Below, in pieces: positions 27,715 to 36,937 of a stretch of DNA of 64,000 nucleotides. The translations under genes and the position numbers were made by a program. A model generated the notes under the pieces. The model worked only from the letters and a program-made list of their open reading frames with translations, was not told the origin of the DNA and searched no databases. Source of the stretch: Planctomycetota bacterium. Its GTDB lineage: Bacteria > Planctomycetota > Planctomycetia > Pirellulales > PALSA-1355. How positions within the stretch are numbered: position 1 is the stretch's first letter; each line of letters begins with the position of its first letter. Location of the stretch: assembly GCA_003389325.1 (NCBI GenBank), contig QQVE01000051.1, positions 79,805 to 143,804 of the forward strand, in the 5' to 3' direction.

Positions 27715-27843
27715 CGTGCCCGTCGCGTCTCGCCTTCACCGTGCAACGGCATCGGTGCCGCGTTGCCGGGGACACGAGCCAGCGATACATTACCCAAAGC
27801 CGTGTGCTGAAAGCATGAACACCGCTTGCCCCCCGTTGCCAGC

Positions 27844-28812
27844 GTGACAAAGCCTCCGATCGATCTTGCCGTTCACTTGGGCCGCTTGAGCCTGCCCAAC
27901 CCGATCCTGGTCGCCTCGGGCACCTTTGGATACGCGCGCGAGATGGACGGGCTGGTCGAACTGAGCCGACTGGGAGGCATCGTCCCCAAGACAGTGACCC
28001 CGGCGCCCCGCCGCGGCAACGCGCCCTGGCGCACCGTCGAGACCGCGGCAGGCATGCTCAATTCGATCGGACTGGACAATGACGGCATCAAGGCGTTCGC
28101 CGAGCATCACTTGCCCTACCTGGCGGGCGTGGGCGCGCCGGTGATCGTCAGCATCGCAGGCGCCACGCTGGACGACTTCGTGGCACTGGCGGACATGCTC
28201 GAGGGACAAGCGGGCGTGGCCGCCATCGAGTTGAATATCTCTTGCCCAAATGTCACCGGCGGCGTCGACTTCGGCACCGATCCGGATCTGTGCCGCCAGG
28301 TCGTCGAGCGAACGCGGGCCGCCACGGGGCTGCCGATTTTGGCCAAGCTGACTCCCAACGTGACCCACATCGCCGCGATCGCCCAAGCGGCCGCCGCCGG
28401 CGGTGCCGATGCGGTTTGTGCCATCAACACGTGTCTCGGCATGGCCGTCGACTGGCGCCGCCGCCGCACGCTGCTGGGAAACGGAATGGGCGGATTGAGC
28501 GGCCCGGCGATCAAGCCGATCGCGCTGCGATGCGTCTACCAGGTCGCGCAGGCGGTCGATATCCCCGTCGTCGGCATCGGCGGTATCGCTACGCTGGACG
28601 ATTGCATGGAGTTCTTCGTGGCCGGCGCCAGCGCCGTTCAGATCGGCACGGCGAACTTCTACCATCCGACGGCAACCATGGAGATTCTCGACCGCCTCCC
28701 CGGTGCCGTCGAGGAGTTGGGGGCGACCTCCGTCGCGCAAATCGTCGGCTCGCTCGCGGCCAAGTCCGCCGGCCAGCCCAAGGGCTCTCCGTCTCCGTCC
28801 ACCGCAACCTGA
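27844..28812 (+). CDS. pyrD: Dihydroorotate dehydrogenase, class 1 (PyrD)
   Basis: The enzyme of about 322 aa oxidises dihydroorotate to orotate in pyrimidine synthesis, with FMN. It has NPILVASGTFGYAREM, GIVPKTVT, NSIGLDNDG and the NISCPN segment, whose cysteine is the catalytic base of class 1 enzymes. The FMN phosphate site VVGIGGIATLDD and GASAVQIGTA follow. This resembles the 1B type that works with a PyrK FeS subunit; no pyrK is in the window. The start is uncertain: GTG at 27844 or an in-frame TTG at 27826. Confidence 0.92.
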   Translation: MTKPPIDLAVHLGRLSLPNPILVASGTFGYAREMDGLVELSRLGGIVPKTVTPAPRRGNAPWRTVETAAGMLNSIGLDNDGIKAFAEHHLPYLAGVGAPVIVSIAGATLDDFVALADMLEGQAGVAAIELNISCPNVTGGVDFGTDPDLCRQVVERTRAATGLPILAKLTPNVTHIAAIAQAAAAGGADAVCAINTCLGMAVDWRRRRTLLGNGMGGLSGPAIKPIALRCVYQVAQAVDIPVVGIGGIATLDDCMEFFVAGASAVQIGTANFYHPTATMEILDRLPGAVEELGATSVAQIVGSLAAKSAGQPKGSPSPSTAT

Positions 28813-28830
28813 GATCGAATCCGAGCTGCC

Positions 28831-29799
28831 ATGCGTGTTCTTTCCGGTATCCAACCCACCGGGCGTTTTCACTGGGGCAACTACTTTGGCGCCATCCGGC
28901 AGTACATCGAGCTGCAGGACGAAGACGAATCGTACTACTTCATTGCCAACCTCCACGCCCTGACCACCGTCCGCGATCCCAAGGTCTTGGCCGGCTACAC
29001 GCTCGACGCCGCCATCGACCTGTTGGCCCTCGGCCTCGATCCGCAGCGGGCCACGCTGTTCGTGCAGTCGGACGTTCCGGAGATTTCGGAGTTGTGCTGG
29101 CTGCTGCTGACCGGGGCCCCCATGGGATTGCTCGAACGTTGCCACGCCTACAAGGACAAGGTCGCCCGAGGATTGCCGGCCGACGCAGGACTGTTTACCT
29201 ACCCCGTGCTGATGGCCGCTGACATCCTGGCCTACGATTCGGATGTTGTGCCGGTGGGCGAAGACCAGGTCCAGCACATCGAGGTTTGCCGCGACCTGGC
29301 CGGCAGCTTCAACCACCACTTCGGGCAAACGTTCACGTTGCCGAAAGCCAAGCTGCTGGACCACTCCGCCAAAGTGCCGGGCACCGATGGTGAGAAGATG
29401 TCCAAGAGCTACAACAACACGCTCGAGCTATTCGAAGATGCCAAAGCGCAGCGGAAGAAGATCATGCGGATCACGACCGACTCGCGCCCGATGGATGAGC
29501 CCAAGGAGCCCGAGGGCGATCACCTGTTCCAGCTCTATTCGCTGGTGGCCGCCGAGGCCGAGCGCGAGGAGATGGCCGCCATGTACCGCCGCGGCGGATT
29601 CGGCTACGGTGAAGTCAAGAAGGCCCTGGCCGACGCGGCGGAGCGCTACTTCGCCGAGGCCCGGGCTCGCCGTCTGGAGTTGGAGTCCGATCACGATAAG
29701 GTGCGAGCCATTCTCGCCGACGGCGCCGCCCGGGCCCGCAAGAAAGCCGGCGAGGTGCTGCTGCGCTCCAAGCGAGCCTGCGGGTTGATCCCCACCTAA
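28831..29799 (+). CDS. trpS: Tryptophan--tRNA ligase
   Basis: The 322-aa class I synthetase starts MRVLSGIQPTGRFHWGNYFG, with the HIGH-equivalent in the HWGN region. The KMSKS loop GEKMSKSYNNT is near residues 188-198. The tryptophan-site region GEDQVQHIEVCRDLA and the C-terminal helical domain are intact. Length is normal for bacterial TrpRS. It begins 18 bp after pyrD and is probably co-transcribed with it. Confidence 0.96.
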   Translation: MRVLSGIQPTGRFHWGNYFGAIRQYIELQDEDESYYFIANLHALTTVRDPKVLAGYTLDAAIDLLALGLDPQRATLFVQSDVPEISELCWLLLTGAPMGLLERCHAYKDKVARGLPADAGLFTYPVLMAADILAYDSDVVPVGEDQVQHIEVCRDLAGSFNHHFGQTFTLPKAKLLDHSAKVPGTDGEKMSKSYNNTLELFEDAKAQRKKIMRITTDSRPMDEPKEPEGDHLFQLYSLVAAEAEREEMAAMYRRGGFGYGEVKKALADAAERYFAEARARRLELESDHDKVRAILADGAARARKKAGEVLLRSKRACGLIPT

Positions 29800-29851
29800 T
29801 CGACCGCACACGCCGTGTTTGCTAGGAGCCCTGCACCGCGAGGGCGGGACC

Positions 29852-30376
29852 GTGCCAGCCGTGAACCAAGCCGAGCGTCGATTGCTGTGGTTCGTCTGCT
29901 CCACGCTCGCGGCGGCCGCTCTGGCTTGGGTAGCGTTTCAGGTTCAACAGGAAGGCATCGCCCCGGTCGTGCTCTTTCCCGTCTTGGTCGGCGCGCTCTT
30001 GGGGGCGGCGGTAGCGGGCGTGCGGCAGTTCACGGCGCTGCCAGGTCGCGGCACGACGATCGTTGCTGCGGTCGTGCTGGGCTTGCTGGTCGTCGCGGCG
30101 CAAGACTACATTGGCCATAGGCAGCGGTTGCGGCTCTACAGCGACGAGCTCCGCGCGGGTCACCCGTTGGCAGCGGCGGCGGCCGCCGAAGGTGATTTTC
30201 GTCCGACGTTCGTCCACCACTTGCAGGCTCGCCTGCGTGACCGGCCCGTATGGTGGACGCTCGACTTCGTGTTCACCGCTGCAGCGGCCGGCGTCGTCGC
30301 GGCGATTGCGACGCGAAAGCAGCGCGTCTGGCAATCGTACCCCGGCGGGGACTTGGAGCTTCGCCAGGAAGCATAG
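29852..30376 (+). CDS. Small membrane protein of unknown function
   Basis: The protein of about 174 aa has four hydrophobic helices: three in the N-terminal half (starting LLWFVCSTLAAAALAWVAF) and one near the C-terminus (DFVFTAAAAGVVAAIAT). A hydrophilic middle part contains GDFRPTFVHHLQARL. No domain is recognised. The start is uncertain: GTG at 29852 or 29861; the frame is open from a TTG at 29819. It sits between trpS and acpS on the same strand. Confidence 0.65.
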   Translation: MPAVNQAERRLLWFVCSTLAAAALAWVAFQVQQEGIAPVVLFPVLVGALLGAAVAGVRQFTALPGRGTTIVAAVVLGLLVVAAQDYIGHRQRLRLYSDELRAGHPLAAAAAAEGDFRPTFVHHLQARLRDRPVWWTLDFVFTAAAAGVVAAIATRKQRVWQSYPGGDLELRQEA

Positions 30377-30418
30377 GCATTCAGACCGCGCGTCGCGCGT
30401 CGACGCCGCAAGTACCCA

Positions 30419-30853
30419 ATGGCTCAAATCCTTGGCATCGGCACCGATATCGTCGAGTGTCTCCGAATCGCGCAAATGATCGAACGGCACGGCGAGCTGT
30501 TCATCACGCGGGTCTACACGCCGCACGAGATCCAGTACTGCCAGAGCCGCAAGGCGGCCACGCAGCACTTTGCCGGTCGCTGGGCCGCCAAGGAAGCGGT
30601 GCTAAAGGCTCTCGGCACCGGCTGGCGGAAAGGCATTAGCTGGCGCGACATCGAGATTCGCAACGCCCCCGGCGGACGCCCGTCGGTAGCCCTGCGCGGC
30701 GGAGCACGCGACGTCGTCGAGCAACTCGGCATCACCGAAATGCACATTAGCATTTCGCACTGCCGCAGCCACGCCACGGCCTACGCGCTTGCCGAGGGTC
30801 CGGACAAGGGCAGCGACGACGAAGAGGACGACGACGAATTGGACGAGTTGTAG
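30419..30853 (+). CDS. acpS: Holo-[acyl-carrier-protein] synthase
   Basis: This enzyme transfers 4'-phosphopantetheine from CoA to a serine of ACP. The 144-aa protein has GIGTDIVE, with magnesium ligand Asp10, and FAGRWAAKEAVLKALG, with Glu59, then ISISHCRSHATAYAL. The core is a normal AcpS. A highly acidic tail of about 15 residues (DDEEDDDELDEL) is an unusual addition. It could serve both the primary ACP and the dedicated ACP encoded at 51875. Confidence 0.94.
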   Translation: MAQILGIGTDIVECLRIAQMIERHGELFITRVYTPHEIQYCQSRKAATQHFAGRWAAKEAVLKALGTGWRKGISWRDIEIRNAPGGRPSVALRGGARDVVEQLGITEMHISISHCRSHATAYALAEGPDKGSDDEEDDDELDEL

Positions 30854-30875
30854 GTGCGGCCCGTCCGAGCGATCG

Positions 30876-33611
30876 CTAGCTGCGCTTGGCCGCCGATTTT
30901 CGCTTGGACGGAGTTTTTTTCTTGGCCGCTTTCTTCGGCGTGGCGTCGCCTTGGCCGTTTTCTTGCGATGCTCCTGAGCCCTTGGTCTTTTTCTTGGCCG
31001 AAGCCTTCTTGGCCGTCTTGCGCTTGGCCTTTTTCTTCGGCGGCCCCATCGCGCGCCTGGCCGCCAGCAATTCGAGCGCCTGCTCAAACGTCAACTCGTC
31101 GGGCGAGGTGCCCTTGGGCAGCGACGCGTTCGTCTCGCCGTCGTTCAAATACGGTCCGTAGCGCCCGTCGAAGAGCTGCACCTTTTCCTTGGTGACGGGA
31201 GATTCTTCGAAGACCTTGATCGGTTCGCGCTTCGCTCCGAAGCCGCGCCGGGCCGCCTTGGGCTGTGCCAAAAGCGCCAACGCCTCGTCGAGCGTCACCT
31301 CGATCGGCGAAGTGCCCGAGGGCAGGCTGCGCGTTTCGTCGCCGCATTTGACGTACGGTCCAAAGCGGCCGTTGTAGGCCATCACCGGGTTGCCGCTCTC
31401 GGGATGCACTCCCAACTCGCGCGGCAGCGACAGCAGTTTGAGGGCCACGTCGAAGGTGACGTCCTGCGGCGTCATGCCTTTGAGCAACGAGGCGTTCTTG
31501 GGCTTTTCCTCGTCTTCCGGGTCGCCGCGCTGGACGTAGGGGCCGAACCGCCCCACTTTCAGGAACACCGGCTTGCCGGTTTCCGGACAGTGGCCAAGCG
31601 GCTCGTCGCTCTGCTCGGCATGGCTGAGCATTTCTAGCGCCGCCTCGACGGTCATCTCGTCGGGGGCCATGTCATCCCGCAGGCTCGCCCGCCGCTCGCC
31701 CTGTTCGAGGAACGGTCCGTAGCGGCCCACGCGAACGTAGATCGGCTCGCCCCCTTCGGGAGTGCCGATCAGGATGCGACCAATGTCGCGGGCGTCGATT
31801 TCCTCGACCTTGTGTGCCAGCAGCTTTTTGAGCCCCGGCTTGCCGTTGCCGTAGTAGAACTTCTGTAGGTAGTCGACGTGTCCTGACTCGCCGCGGCTGA
31901 TCGCGTCCAGGTCGTCTTCCATTTGTGCCGTGAACTGGTAGTCGACCAGGTACGGCAGGTGCAACGAGAGGAGTTGCGACACGGAGAACGCCACCCAGGT
32001 CGGCACCAGGGCGTTGCCCTTCTTAAAGACGTATTCGCGCGCCAGGATCGTATCGATAATCGAGGCGTAGGTGCTGGGCCGGCCGATGCCCATTTCTTCC
32101 AGCGTCCGCGTCAGCGATGCTTCGCTGTATCGGGCCGGCGGCTGGGTCGTGTGGCTCTTGCCTTCCAGGCTGCTGCAGTCGAGTTCCTCGCCCACCGTGA
32201 CGTTTGGCAGCACGGTCTCCTTCTCAGCCAGATCGGCCTGCGGATCATCGCTGCCTTCGACGTAGGCCCGCAAGTATCCGGCAAAGTCGATCGTCTTGCC
32301 GCCAACCTGGAACTCGGCTCCCCCGCCTTCCACCGTGATTGTGATGCGGCGGCCGCGGGCATCGGCCATTTGGCTGGCCACCGTTCGCTTCCAGATTAGG
32401 TCATACAGCTTGAATTCGTCGCTGTTGAGTGTTCCGCGCAACTGGTCGGGCAGCGCAAAGGGATGTCCGGCCGGCCGAATGGCTTCGTGAGCCTCTTGCG
32501 CGTTCTTGACCTTGGTCTGGTAGTTGCGAGGCTGATCCGGAAGGTAGTCATCTCCGTACTGCGACTTCACCAGGTCGCGGGCGGCCTCGACCGCAACCTT
32601 GGCCAAATTGGTCGAATCGGTACGCATGTAGGTAATGTGGCCGTTCTCATACAGGCTCTGAGCCGCCTGCATGGTCCGCCTGGCCGTGAAGCCGAGCTTG
32701 CGGTTGGCCTCCTGCTGCAGCGTGCTGGTGGTAAACGGAGCGTACGGCTTCGATGTGAACGGCTTGTCGTCGAGCGCTGCAACGCGGAACTTCGTTTGCC
32801 TCAGTCGCTCGACCAATCCCTGTGCGGCCTGCTCATCGAGCAACAGCAGAGCCGGATCCTTGAGCTTGCCGGTGGCCGGATCGAAATCGCGGCCCGAGGG
32901 GATTTTTCGTCCGTCGACCGAGACCAGGCCGGCCTCGAACGATTGCTTATCTGCCTTGGCAAAGTTGCCCAACAGATCCCAGTAGGTCGCCGACACGAAT
33001 GCCATGCGCTGCTGCTCGCGCTCGACGATCAGCCGCACGGCCACGCTCTGCACCCGGCCGGCCGAAAGCTTGGGACGCACCTTGCGCCACAGCAGCGGCG
33101 ACACCTCGTAGCCGTAAAGGCGGTCGATGATTCGCCGTGTCTCCTGGGCCTTCACCAGGTGGTCGTCGATGGCCCGCGGATTGGCAAGCGCTTCGTCGAT
33201 GGCCTCTTTCGTAATCTCGTGAAACACGAGGCGGTGAACCGGCACCTTGGGCTTAAGCAGCTCGTTGAGGTGCCAACTGATGGCCTCGCCCTCACGGTCT
33301 TCGTCGGTCGCGAGATAGAGATCGCCCGCGTCCTTGAGCAGGTCGCGCAGCTTCTTGACCTGAGCGGTCTTGCCGGGAGGAATGATGTAAACCGGATCGA
33401 AGTCCTCGTGGACGTTCACTCCCAGGTGCGCCCAGTCCTCGCCTTTGTATTTGGCGGGTATCTGCTTCGCACCCTGCGGCAGATCACGGACGTGGCCGAT
33501 GCTGGCCTCGACCGTGAAATCCTTGCCCAGGAACTTGCCGATCGTGCGAGCCTTGGCCGGTGATTCGACAATCACCAGGGCTTTTCCGCTCTTGGACGAT
33601 TTCTTTGCCAT
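30876..33611 (-). CDS. topA: DNA topoisomerase I (type IA)
   Basis: This 911-aa enzyme relaxes negative supercoils. The Toprim domain begins ALVIVESPAKARTIGKFLG and has the DEDREGEAISWHL motif. The active-site tyrosine is in HITYMRTDSTNL (about residue 323). Zinc fingers of the E. coli type are absent. Instead there are four C-terminal repeats with the pattern G-YGP / G-FGP (about 600-850), as in actinobacterial TopA. A lysine/alanine tail of about 55 residues follows (KKKAKRKTAKKASAKKKTK) and probably grips DNA. The gene is convergent with acpS. Confidence 0.95.
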   Translation of the reverse strand: MAKKSSKSGKALVIVESPAKARTIGKFLGKDFTVEASIGHVRDLPQGAKQIPAKYKGEDWAHLGVNVHEDFDPVYIIPPGKTAQVKKLRDLLKDAGDLYLATDEDREGEAISWHLNELLKPKVPVHRLVFHEITKEAIDEALANPRAIDDHLVKAQETRRIIDRLYGYEVSPLLWRKVRPKLSAGRVQSVAVRLIVEREQQRMAFVSATYWDLLGNFAKADKQSFEAGLVSVDGRKIPSGRDFDPATGKLKDPALLLLDEQAAQGLVERLRQTKFRVAALDDKPFTSKPYAPFTTSTLQQEANRKLGFTARRTMQAAQSLYENGHITYMRTDSTNLAKVAVEAARDLVKSQYGDDYLPDQPRNYQTKVKNAQEAHEAIRPAGHPFALPDQLRGTLNSDEFKLYDLIWKRTVASQMADARGRRITITVEGGGAEFQVGGKTIDFAGYLRAYVEGSDDPQADLAEKETVLPNVTVGEELDCSSLEGKSHTTQPPARYSEASLTRTLEEMGIGRPSTYASIIDTILAREYVFKKGNALVPTWVAFSVSQLLSLHLPYLVDYQFTAQMEDDLDAISRGESGHVDYLQKFYYGNGKPGLKKLLAHKVEEIDARDIGRILIGTPEGGEPIYVRVGRYGPFLEQGERRASLRDDMAPDEMTVEAALEMLSHAEQSDEPLGHCPETGKPVFLKVGRFGPYVQRGDPEDEEKPKNASLLKGMTPQDVTFDVALKLLSLPRELGVHPESGNPVMAYNGRFGPYVKCGDETRSLPSGTSPIEVTLDEALALLAQPKAARRGFGAKREPIKVFEESPVTKEKVQLFDGRYGPYLNDGETNASLPKGTSPDELTFEQALELLAARRAMGPPKKKAKRKTAKKASAKKKTKGSGASQENGQGDATPKKAAKKKTPSKRKSAAKRS

Positions 33612-34254
33612 GCCGCCGTGCCGGGTTCATGCTGCAAGCTGGCGTGGCGTACCCTCGCACCCCCCATCAGGGACTCTGCGAGGACGGCCAACGAGGCCAA
33701 CTCTTATCTGAATCTCTTAATCCATTCTTGGCTCTTGGCAAGGCGACGCCCACCGCCAGCAGAGCGATAAGAAACGATAAAGCGCTGCTATCAAACGGCT
33801 TACAAGTCACAAAACAATGCACTCCGATCGATTCGGCATCGACTGCAAGCGGTATTTGCTTAATAGTCGACCCCGGGGGTTGTCAAGCCATCTTTGCTCG
33901 GCGAGGTGGTGACATGGCCGGTTCGGCCTGCCTCTTGCAGGCGTCAGACTCGCCGTGAGTTGCGGCCGTGCCGAGCGGTTCGCAATGCCGCGCCCTACGA
34001 GGTTGAGACGCCCGGCTGGATGGTCATCGCTCGCCGCACGCAACGCCTAACTGCGACGAGGGCCACTTGCTACTTTCGGCTGCATAGGCGCCGCAACTCA
34101 TGGCGCCCTTTGGCATTGCACGGCGGCGAACCGCCCCCCTACAATTCGACAAGGCGCTCAGGCCTGCTGCCAAAGAGTCTTCCCGTAGCTCCGATGCACC
34201 CGATTCACCGCCGGCGCCCCAGGCGCCGCCGCTTGCCGTTCTCTGCAAAAAGGA
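33612..34254. other. Intergenic region between divergent topA and the PpiD-like gene
   Basis: About 640 bp without a supported gene. AT-richer DNA around 33700-33865 holds a probable topA promoter. The rest has short open frames with no family resemblance, and I see no tRNA or structured RNA signature. A GC-rich stretch of inverted character, CGGCGCCCCAGGCGCCGCC, lies near 34212. Confidence 0.55.
33860..33886 (-). promoter_or_regulatory. Candidate promoter for topA
   Basis: On the minus strand a perfect -35 TTGACA (33881-33886) is followed, after a short 15-bp spacer, by TATTAA (33860-33865). It lies about 250 bp upstream of the topA start. The spacer is shorter than the ideal 17 bp, so the call is tentative. 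Confidence 0.35.
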
Positions 34255-36864
34255 ATGCACCCCGTGGCCAGTCCCTTTAGCGTTTTTCGCCGCAACCAAA
34301 AAGTAATGCTGGCGTTTGTTGCCATCGCGGCGATCGGAGCCTTTGTCTTTCTTCAGCCTTTGATGCAGTACATCGGCGGCAGTTCGCGCAGCGCGAACCC
34401 CGTCGTGGTCGAAACGAAATATGGCGACCTGACCGCCTCGCAGCTCCAAGCGCTGCTTGCGCAGCGCAACGTCGTCGACCGCTTTCTGCGCGCGGCTGCC
34501 GCCCGTACGGTCGCGGCCCAGATGAACCAGCCGAATGTCGATCCTCGTTGGCTGGACAATTTTGCCCAGCAGCGCTATCTCGCCTTGCGGCAAAACCTGC
34601 TCGGGCGTTCGCAGGAAGATCCGCAAGCTGCCGCGGTCGAGACCATGGTTCTCTCCAAGCGGGCTGAGAACATGGGCGTGGTCGTCACCGACCAGGCGGT
34701 CAACAACTTGATCCGGCAAATTACCGGCAACGTCCTGTCGCGCGACGAAATCATGGGTTTGCTAGCGAGCATGCGGCCGGCAGTCAGTCTCCGTACGCTG
34801 TTCAACGCCTTGCGCACCGAGATGCTGGCCATGACGTCCACGAGGCTCTTCGTCCAAAGCGTGCAGGACGTTCCCCCGGCACAACGATTCGAGTACTACA
34901 CACGGCTCAACCGGAGGGCGAAGGCGGAGGTGATGGGGCTGGCCGTCGCCGATTTCCTGGGACAGGTGACCGCGCCGCAGGAAGCCGAGCTGAAGGCCTA
35001 CTACGAGAAATACAAGGACGACTATCCCGACCCCACAACGCCCGAACCAGGGTTTAAGGAACCCGTGCGGGCTACGTTCCAGTACTTCACGGCCAATCTC
35101 GACCGCACGGCTAAGAAGCTCGAGTCGGAAGTCACCGACGAAGAGATCGAGAAGTACTACGAGGAAAACAAGTCACGTTTCCTGGCCTTCGACTCGCAGG
35201 AAGCCGACATGCCGGCCGAGAAGAAGCCCGAGGAATCGGAAGAAGCCGCCTCGCCGGATGAAAAGCCAGAGGAGGCCGGCTCGGAATCGAAGGGTGACGC
35301 GCCGCAGGAAGAGAAACCCGACAAGCCGGCAGCGGAGGACAAGCCGGCAACGGGAGAGGAAGCGCCACCAATGCCCGAATCGGAGGGGCCCGGCGACGCT
35401 CCGGCCGAGGCGCAGGAGAAAGCATCGACCGATGAGAGCCCGGCCGAAGAGGCCTCCGAAGCCTCGAAGGACGATGCGGAAACCCCGCCGGCTGACGAGC
35501 CCGCCGACGATGACGCCGCCGATGCCAAGGAGCCGCAAGCCAGGGCTACCCGACCGCCAGCGGAGTTCCGTCTGGTGGCCTTTGCGCAGGACGAACAGAG
35601 CGATGCGTCCGAAGACGCGCAACCGGATCCGCCGGCAGACGAGACTCCGGAAGATGCGCCGTCGGCCACCGAGACGAAAGATGCCACGACCGACGAAGAA
35701 CCCAAACCGGCTAGCGAGCCTCCGGCTGAGGATGCACCGGCCGACGAGAAGCCTGCAGAGCCGAAGAAGCCCGCGGACGACGCGGAGCCCGATGCCAAGC
35801 CGGCCGAGGATCCTGCCCCGAGCGAACCTGCGCAACCCGATCCGGCAGCCGAGCAGAAGGACTCGGAGTTGAAGTTCGAGCCGCTCGAAAAGGTGAAGGA
35901 TACGATCCGCGCGGATATCGCTCAGGAGAAGGCCCGCGAATTGGTCACGACGCAACTCGAGGAGTTGTCGTCCAAGATGCGGGCCTTTACCGACGAGTGG
36001 GACTTGTACATTGCCGAGAAAGGGACCAACGAAAACGCCCAAGCTCCAACGCCGCTCGACTTCTCGAAGTTGGCCGAGGGCACGGAGTTGGAAGCACACG
36101 AGTTGACCTCAATCTCGCCGTACGAGGCCGCCAAAGAAGGCATCGGCAAGGCCGCTCGATTTGTAGTGAATCCCAACTCCGGCGGTCAGTTCACCATGCC
36201 GTTTGTGCAATTCGCGTTCTCGGAACAGTTGCCGCTGTACAAGCCCGAGACGGTGATGGACAACGACAACAACACGTATCTGTTCTGGAAGACGGCCGAA
36301 GAACCCGCCTACGTGCCGCCGTTCGATCAGGTGCGCACCGAGGTGGAGCGGGCATGGAAGATGGTCCGCGCACGGGATTTGGCCCGCAAGCGTGCCGAAG
36401 AGTACGCCAAGCAGGTGCGGTCGCTTAAGAAGCCGATGTCGGAGCTCTTTGGCGGGCAGGCCAACGTCAAGATCACCGAGGCCGGACCTTTTAGCTGGCT
36501 CACGCTGGGCAATGTGCCGTCGGGGCCCGACGCCCAGCCGCACTTAAGCGATATCGAGGGGGTCGATCAGGCCGGTCCAGACTTCATGCGCACGGTGTTC
36601 CAACTCGAACCGAGCGGCGTGGGGGTGGCCATGAACGTGCCCAAGGACATGGTGTACGTGGTTCGCGCGATCGATTTCGAACCGCCGCTCGACCAACTGC
36701 GCGAGTCGTTCGCCAGCGCGCCGCCCAACCGCTACATGTCTGCCGCGCTCGAGGACCAACGAGAGGTCTTCCGCGCCTGGCTGGACGAGGTCAACCGCGA
36801 TGCCGACGTGAAGTGGGTGCAGCAGGAAGACGACTTCGCTCGTCGCGACGAAGCCGGCCTCTAG
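34255..36864 (+). CDS. PpiD/SurA-N-like membrane-anchored chaperone with long acidic insert
   Basis: The 869-aa protein has a short cytoplasmic N-terminus with basic residues (FSVFRRNQK) and one membrane anchor (about 17-38). A SurA_N-like helical domain follows (about 50-230), as in PpiD. Residues about 315-532 form a low-complexity insert dominated by Glu, Asp, Pro and Ala. The C-terminal part (about 540-869) is folded and contains FEPLEKVKDTIRADIAQEKA, like the helix after the PpiD parvulin domain. I see no clear parvulin catalytic motif, so it may be a pure periplasmic chaperone. The ATG at 34255 is used; GTG at 34264 is possible. Confidence 0.75.
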   Translation: MHPVASPFSVFRRNQKVMLAFVAIAAIGAFVFLQPLMQYIGGSSRSANPVVVETKYGDLTASQLQALLAQRNVVDRFLRAAAARTVAAQMNQPNVDPRWLDNFAQQRYLALRQNLLGRSQEDPQAAAVETMVLSKRAENMGVVVTDQAVNNLIRQITGNVLSRDEIMGLLASMRPAVSLRTLFNALRTEMLAMTSTRLFVQSVQDVPPAQRFEYYTRLNRRAKAEVMGLAVADFLGQVTAPQEAELKAYYEKYKDDYPDPTTPEPGFKEPVRATFQYFTANLDRTAKKLESEVTDEEIEKYYEENKSRFLAFDSQEADMPAEKKPEESEEAASPDEKPEEAGSESKGDAPQEEKPDKPAAEDKPATGEEAPPMPESEGPGDAPAEAQEKASTDESPAEEASEASKDDAETPPADEPADDDAADAKEPQARATRPPAEFRLVAFAQDEQSDASEDAQPDPPADETPEDAPSATETKDATTDEEPKPASEPPAEDAPADEKPAEPKKPADDAEPDAKPAEDPAPSEPAQPDPAAEQKDSELKFEPLEKVKDTIRADIAQEKARELVTTQLEELSSKMRAFTDEWDLYIAEKGTNENAQAPTPLDFSKLAEGTELEAHELTSISPYEAAKEGIGKAARFVVNPNSGGQFTMPFVQFAFSEQLPLYKPETVMDNDNNTYLFWKTAEEPAYVPPFDQVRTEVERAWKMVRARDLARKRAEEYAKQVRSLKKPMSELFGGQANVKITEAGPFSWLTLGNVPSGPDAQPHLSDIEGVDQAGPDFMRTVFQLEPSGVGVAMNVPKDMVYVVRAIDFEPPLDQLRESFASAPPNRYMSAALEDQREVFRAWLDEVNRDADVKWVQQEDDFARRDEAGL

Positions 36865-36937
36865 TCGAAACACGCGGCGTCGCGCCAGCCCCGGCAAGCC
36901 GGCAGCCAGACCTCGTCGCGATGCTAGCGATACGGTC

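Noticed and set aside
27790..29364. 524-codon minus-strand frame opposite pyrD and trpS
   Set aside because: It spans two well-identified genes and their junction on the other strand; composition is that of a GC-rich shadow frame.
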